This document shows positions 60,313 to 64,000 of a stretch of DNA of 64,000 nucleotides, one piece after another. Position numbers and translations under genes: made by a program. Position 1 is the first letter of the stretch, and each line of letters opens with the position of its first letter. The notes beneath the pieces were generated by a model. It was given only the letters and a program-made list of their open reading frames with translations, was not told the origin of the DNA and did no database searches. The DNA is from Linderina pennispora. Lineage: Eukaryota > Kickxellomycota > Kickxellomycetes > Kickxellales > Kickxellaceae. The DNA lies in contig NW_024468255.1 in assembly GCF_002104995.1 (NCBI RefSeq), positions 124,001 through 188,000 on the forward strand, written 5' to 3'.

Positions 60313-61128
60313 TCACTTGCAGCTAGGATAAGCCTGCTTCGATGAAGGGGTCTTGGCAAGTTTGACCTCGGCATTGCGACGGCGCGTCAGGCCAGACAGA
60401 ACACGGCCACCAGCCTTGTTCCACTTGGGCAACTCGCCGGCAATAACAGTGTTCGGGTTCTCACCAGCGTTCAGGCGCTTGACCAGGTTCGACGACTTGG
60501 CATTACCGCAGCCAACGTTGAACACCCACGACACCAGCGCACCCCACTGGTAGTCATTGAGCTTGACCTTGCCGTTCAGGTACTTGCCCAGGCACGTGTA
60601 CTTGGGGATATCGTCCTTGAGCAGAGCCTCGGCGGTGGCCTGGGTCAGCGGGAACTTGTACTTGACCTCCTTGCAGCCCTTGGTCTGGCACAGGTGGCCG
60701 TAGCCGACGGTGGGCAGACCGATAGGATCGGGAGCCGGGCTCTTGACGAAGCCCTCGAACTCCTTGATCAGGTTGAGCGAGGCGGCGTTGACGCTCTTGC
60801 AGTATCCGCTCGAGGAACCGCCGCCAGTAGAGCCACCGCCGCCGGTGGATCCGCACTTCTTGGCAACATAGCCGCTGGTGCCAGTCTGGACGTAGTAATC
60901 CGCAACATAGCAGCCGTGCTGGGTCTTGTCCCAGAGAGAGTCGCCCTTGATGGTCTCACCGGAGGTCTGGCAGGAGAGAGTGACATCGTTGCCGCTGTTG
61001 TATGAGCGGACAACACTGTAGCTGGTACCAGGTCCGGAGCGGCAGTTGACGCCGTCGGCCTTGATGGTGTAGCCGGAGGCCAGCTGGGTTGAGGCAAGGA
61101 GAGCGATTGCAGACGTAACAAATCTCAT
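60313..61128 (-). CDS. Secreted SH3-GH24 lysozyme (muramidase), copy 3
   Basis: 271 residues. Signal peptide ends ASG|Y. The SH3-like module differs from copies 1 and 2 at many positions (YTIKADGVNCRSGPGTSYSV, SGETIKGDSLWDKTQHGC), whereas the linker and first half of the GH24 domain are almost identical at base level. Catalytic Glu in EFEGF, Asp in PDPIG and Thr in TVGYGH are intact. The C-terminus has drifted (KTPSSKQAYPSCK). The SGETIKG segment is also found in the SH3 modules of CHAP genes 4 and 5, hinting at exchange between the two enzyme classes. Divergent from CHAP gene 5 over a 1 kb shared promoter. Confidence 0.94.
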   Translation of the reverse strand: MRFVTSAIALLASTQLASGYTIKADGVNCRSGPGTSYSVVRSYNSGNDVTLSCQTSGETIKGDSLWDKTQHGCYVADYYVQTGTSGYVAKKCGSTGGGGSTGGGSSSGYCKSVNAASLNLIKEFEGFVKSPAPDPIGLPTVGYGHLCQTKGCKEVKYKFPLTQATAEALLKDDIPKYTCLGKYLNGKVKLNDYQWGALVSWVFNVGCGNAKSSNLVKRLNAGENPNTVIAGELPKWNKAGGRVLSGLTRRRNAEVKLAKTPSSKQAYPSCK

Positions 61129-62151
61129 TGTTGCAGGGGTTTCAGAAAGAGGAGGATGGGAAGGGGATTGTAGGGGATAGAGGGGTTGGTTAGTATGGAG
61201 ATGAATAGCGTGTGTGGTCGTATGGATGTCTGTGACGTGCGACAGCTGCCATGTTTATATACATTTCCTGGGAGTGGTTGGTTGGGGTGAGGTGCTAACG
61301 ACTTTTTTTTGGAAAGTTCTGCATAAAGACGCTTCTGTAATCCAGCAGACAAGCGGGTGTTCAGCAAGTGCTTTGCAGGATCCACGCAGTGCTTGTTTAT
61401 TTTTAAACCTGCTGCACAAGATGCATTCTGACATGGATAGGAGCTCTTGTACATATTGCAACGACACAACTAGAAGCGCGGACTTCACACATGTGTTCGT
61501 TCCGCTTAGATAATACAGATTGTTCCAAAATTAGAAGGGCGGAGCTTGAAAACTTCATTAGCTTATGCCTCAGCATTCACGCGAATAAGGCAACAACAGC
61601 TGATGCTTATAAAGACAACCACGCCGATCACTATTTTCGCACACTATACGGACCGTTTAGACCACAACATGGACATGCAGGTAGGTGCGGAGCAGTGAGG
61701 GAGTGTGAGGTGGAGATTGTCGGGAATTTGGTTGTAAATGGCGTCTGGCCAGTGGCAAACAATGCATGCAGCACATCCATGTATGCGGGTGGTCCGGCGC
61801 TAACGGTCTTTACCTCAAAGACTAGCGAATTGGCAACTAGCGTGTATCCTGCACAGCATCTATAATGTATTCTAAAAATAGCTGAAGGTGAAATAAGCGA
61901 GCTCCCCTGTACTAAGCTATTTCCGCAAGACCTGGATTTCCATGATAGAAACCTGGCAATGGGCCTGTTTTCGCGCAGGAAATAATGTGTAGAACAGGGT
62001 GGAGTATGGAGTATTTGGGGGAACTGCACCATCTTATATAAAGCGTGCCGATTACCGGCTGGTCCACATTGTCAACACCAACCGACATACCCTTTCCTCT
62101 ACCTAACAACCGTAAACGAAACAAACCCCTTCCCCTCAAGTTCCTTCAGCC
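61129..62151. promoter_or_regulatory. Shared divergent promoter, lysozyme copy 3 / CHAP gene 5
   Basis: 1 kb between divergent starts. TATATAAA on the minus strand at 61254-61261 serves the lysozyme (126 bp from its ATG), and TATATAAA at 62035-62042 serves the CHAP gene (117 bp). MADS-type elements: TTAAAAATAA on the minus strand at 61397-61406 and CTAAAAATAG at 61872-61881. A 124-codon frame at 61491-61865 lies inside and is unsupported. Confidence 0.65.
61872..61881 (+). promoter_or_regulatory. MEF2/Rlm1-type element (exact CTAAAAATAG), CHAP gene 5
   Basis: Full match to the yeast Rlm1 form CTA(W)4TAG, 280 bp upstream of CHAP gene 5. Confidence 0.6.
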
Positions 62152-62889
62152 ATGAAGTTCACGGCAATCGCAACACTCTTCCTCGCCACCATCTCTCCGC
62201 TGGCGGGCGCCTACCCCATCTATAAGGCTGATACTGTCAACTGCCGCTCCAGCCCCAGCACCTCGGGCAATGTGGTCAAGACCTACAAGAAGGGCGATGA
62301 CATCAAGCTCACCTGCCAGATCTCCGGCGAGACCATCAAGGGCAATTCGCTGTGGGGCAAGACCTCGGACGGCTGCTACGTTGCCGACTACTACACCAAG
62401 ACCGGTTCCACTGGCCTTGTCACCGGACGGTGCAGCACCGATGGCGGCTCATCTGGTGGCGGCAGCAGCGGCGGTGGCAGCTCTGGGTCGGCTGGACCTA
62501 TGACCAACGACTACCCGTACAAGAACAGCTGCGGTCCCGCTGACAAGTGGCTGTACTTCAAGTGTCAGTGCACGTCGTTTGTCGCCTGGCGTATCAACTC
62601 GCGCCTGGGCATCAATTTCCACAACAAGTACAAGGGCAAGGCTTGGGGCAATGCCAACCAGTGGGACGAGGCTGCCCGTGCCTCAGGTGTCAAGGTCGAC
62701 GGTACTCCGACGCCTGGCTCCATTGCGCAGACCAACAAGGGCGGCGGCGGCGCAGGCCATGTCGCCTGGGTCGCCAAGGTTTCCGGAAACAGCGTCACTA
62801 TCGAGGAGTACAACTACGGCGTCTACAGAGGATATGGTACTCGTACTGTCCCCAAGAGCACCTTCAACTATATCCACCTCAAGTACTAA
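62152..62889 (+). CDS. Secreted SH3-CHAP peptidoglycan hydrolase 5 (mosaic B/A)
   Basis: 245 residues. The signal peptide and SH3 module are almost those of gene 4 (GKTSDGCYVADYY, SGETIKGNSLWG). The linker and start of the CHAP domain equal those of gene 3 (GGSSGSAGPMTNDYPYK), and the CHAP half is type A (PTPGSIAQTNKGGGG, EEYNYGVYRGYGTRT). Catalytic Cys in CQCTSFVAW and His in AGHVAWVAK are present. It lacks the conserved 3' element seen after genes 1-3. Converges on the NAD(P)HX dehydratase gene with an 80 bp gap. Same inferred role: extracellular cleavage of bacterial peptidoglycan peptides. Confidence 0.93.
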   Translation: MKFTAIATLFLATISPLAGAYPIYKADTVNCRSSPSTSGNVVKTYKKGDDIKLTCQISGETIKGNSLWGKTSDGCYVADYYTKTGSTGLVTGRCSTDGGSSGGGSSGGGSSGSAGPMTNDYPYKNSCGPADKWLYFKCQCTSFVAWRINSRLGINFHNKYKGKAWGNANQWDEAARASGVKVDGTPTPGSIAQTNKGGGGAGHVAWVAKVSGNSVTIEEYNYGVYRGYGTRTVPKSTFNYIHLKY

Positions 62890-62969
62890 TACCATCGCCT
62901 GCAAAGTGGCATCTGGGCCGACAACTCCTTCGCAGTAGAAGCTGCTACATGCTTACAAGTTCAATATAT

Positions 62970-63947
62970 TTAGAGTTTGGGTGCCTTTACCGACTTTAGA
63001 ATTTCCTCAAACTTGTTGTCGAATGCCAAGTCGACCTGCTCCAAAACACTGGTTGACTGGGTCGCTCTCCCACACTCCTCATATGCTAAGAACGACGCGT
63101 GTCTGGTGATAGTGCATGCAGCAAATGCCGCCAGCATAGGGATCTCGTCTCCATTAATCTCGCCGGTGTGCTTCCATGCGTTGGCCTTGTACCGCTCGCC
63201 CCAAGCCAAGAACGTAGCAATGGCGCCGCTGAGGATGTCGCCCTGGCCGCCGCACCGCCTGAGTCCGCCGACCTCATCGCAGATAAATAGACGGTCGCCG
63301 TTGCTGATTATATCGGATTTGCCCTTGCGCACCACGGTGACTCCACCAAGGGCATTGGAAACAAGCTGGGCAGCGATTTCGGGTGCGTCGCTGCCATTTG
63401 GATCCACATCCAAGGCCTTGGCAAGGCGGTTGAACTCCGGTGCGTTGGGTGTAAGTATGGCGTTCTTGTACCCATGGATGATTTCAGGAGAGTCGGCCAC
63501 GATGGCCAGCGAGTCAGCGTCCAGGACTACCGGAATCGACAGCGAGCGGGCATGCTTAATAGCGCGCTTGACGCTCTCCCTCATATTCGGATCGTTGCCC
63601 AGACCAGAGCCCACCGATACGGCATGAATTTTTGCCAGCAGTGGCTTCAGCTTCTCATCGACATCTTCCAGACTCCGGTCGGTGTTGGAAACAGAGCGCA
63701 GATACGGGTTGACGATCAGGTCGGGCGAGTACGCCTTGATGACAGACGCAGCATCCTTCTCGCATACGACATAAGCGAGGTCTGCACCCAGGCGCAGGGT
63801 GGTGGAGGCGGCAAAGTAGGGCGCACCTGTGTACTCCTCACACCCGCCTATGGCAGCAATTCGGCCACAGTCGCCCTTGTGCAAGTTGTAGGTGAGGGGC
63901 GGGATAAGCTGGGCGATGGTCTGTAGGCGGGGCCGGTGCGTACTCAT
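62970..63947 (-). CDS. ATP-dependent (S)-NAD(P)H-hydrate dehydratase
   Basis: 325 residues of the ribokinase-like CARKD/NNRD family. Landmarks: the N-terminal IPPLTYNLHKGDCGRIAAIGG, the substrate loop YTGAPYFAA, VSVGSGLGND, VVLDADSLAI, LTPNAPEFNRL and the catalytic GGQGDILSG with its aspartate. The enzyme repairs damaged NADHX and NADPHX in an ATP-dependent reaction, working with an epimerase encoded elsewhere; it acts in cytosol and/or mitochondria. Length agrees with yeast and human relatives. Start at the ATG of MSTHRPRLQ; no presequence is obvious. Confidence 0.95.
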   Translation of the reverse strand: MSTHRPRLQTIAQLIPPLTYNLHKGDCGRIAAIGGCEEYTGAPYFAASTTLRLGADLAYVVCEKDAASVIKAYSPDLIVNPYLRSVSNTDRSLEDVDEKLKPLLAKIHAVSVGSGLGNDPNMRESVKRAIKHARSLSIPVVLDADSLAIVADSPEIIHGYKNAILTPNAPEFNRLAKALDVDPNGSDAPEIAAQLVSNALGGVTVVRKGKSDIISNGDRLFICDEVGGLRRCGGQGDILSGAIATFLAWGERYKANAWKHTGEINGDEIPMLAAFAACTITRHASFLAYEECGRATQSTSVLEQVDLAFDNKFEEILKSVKAPKL

Positions 63948-64000
63948 TTTTCCAGCGACTAACGGAGCTAATAGACCAACTGAAGTATACGAACGTTGGA

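Noticed and set aside
61491-61865. 124-codon frame between lysozyme 3 and CHAP gene 5
   Set aside because: It lies inside the shared promoter, lacks an ATG start and a recognisable domain, and has random-looking composition.
1-64000. CRISPR arrays, prophage or transposon with terminal repeats
   Set aside because: No regularly spaced repeats, integrase/transposase domains or terminal inverted repeats were seen; the phage-like lysozymes have eukaryotic signal peptides and promoters and no other phage genes nearby.

Overview
The window is nuclear DNA of a fungus. Genes are dense, mostly intronless or with one short GT-AG intron. tRNA-Tyr carries an intron next to its anticodon, and the gene set is eukaryotic: Mediator MED14, a forkhead factor, a bZIP factor, a Tpa1-type 2-oxoglutarate oxygenase, YTP1, SLC25, ABCG and CDF transporters, and urease. 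Together with 7TM receptors and secreted bacterial-type wall hydrolases, this suggests an early-diverging filamentous fungus, perhaps of the Kickxellomycotina. That placement is inference; no taxonomic marker was tested.

Layout. 1-12 kb: a truncated 7TM protein, an unknown amphipathic membrane protein, a YTP1-like protein, a cAMP-receptor-like 7TM receptor and a bZIP factor. 12.3-15.2 kb: the left arm of a 2.9 kb inverted duplication (tRNA-Tyr, tRNA-Ile, secreted GH24 lysozyme). 15.8-16.9 kb: decayed genes, including a COQ5-like pseudogene. 17.4-44.6 kb: a housekeeping block with a forkhead factor, two tiny related basic proteins, a formin GBD/FH3-only protein, an SLC25 carrier, an ABHD13-like hydrolase, a TTL-like protein, an ABCG transporter, a CDF transporter, MED14, a Tpa1-like oxygenase, a coiled-coil protein and an AUH-like hydratase. 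45.4-48.3 kb: the right arm, inverted, with the second lysozyme. 48.6-53.8 kb: four tandem secreted SH3-CHAP genes arranged A-B-A'-B'. 54-59.6 kb: urease, a METTL21-like methyltransferase and a second 7TM receptor. 60.3-62.9 kb: a third lysozyme divergent from a fifth SH3-CHAP gene. 63 kb: NAD(P)HX dehydratase.

The notable content is a dispersed bacteriolytic locus of eight secreted enzymes: three SH3-GH24 muramidases and five SH3-CHAP peptidoglycan amidases/endopeptidases. All share the same layout: signal peptide, SH3-like wall-binding module, Gly/Ser linker, catalytic domain. Muramidase and peptide-cleaving activities would together take apart bacterial peptidoglycan. Each promoter has a TATA box about 80-130 bp before the ATG. 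Seven of the eight carry a MEF2/Rlm1-type MADS-box element (CTAAAAATAR or the TTAAAAATAA variant) 240-460 bp upstream, and the eighth has two one-mismatch versions. I saw no full CTAAAAATAR match elsewhere in the window. This points to one co-regulated antibacterial regulon spread by duplication, inversion, gene conversion and module swapping.
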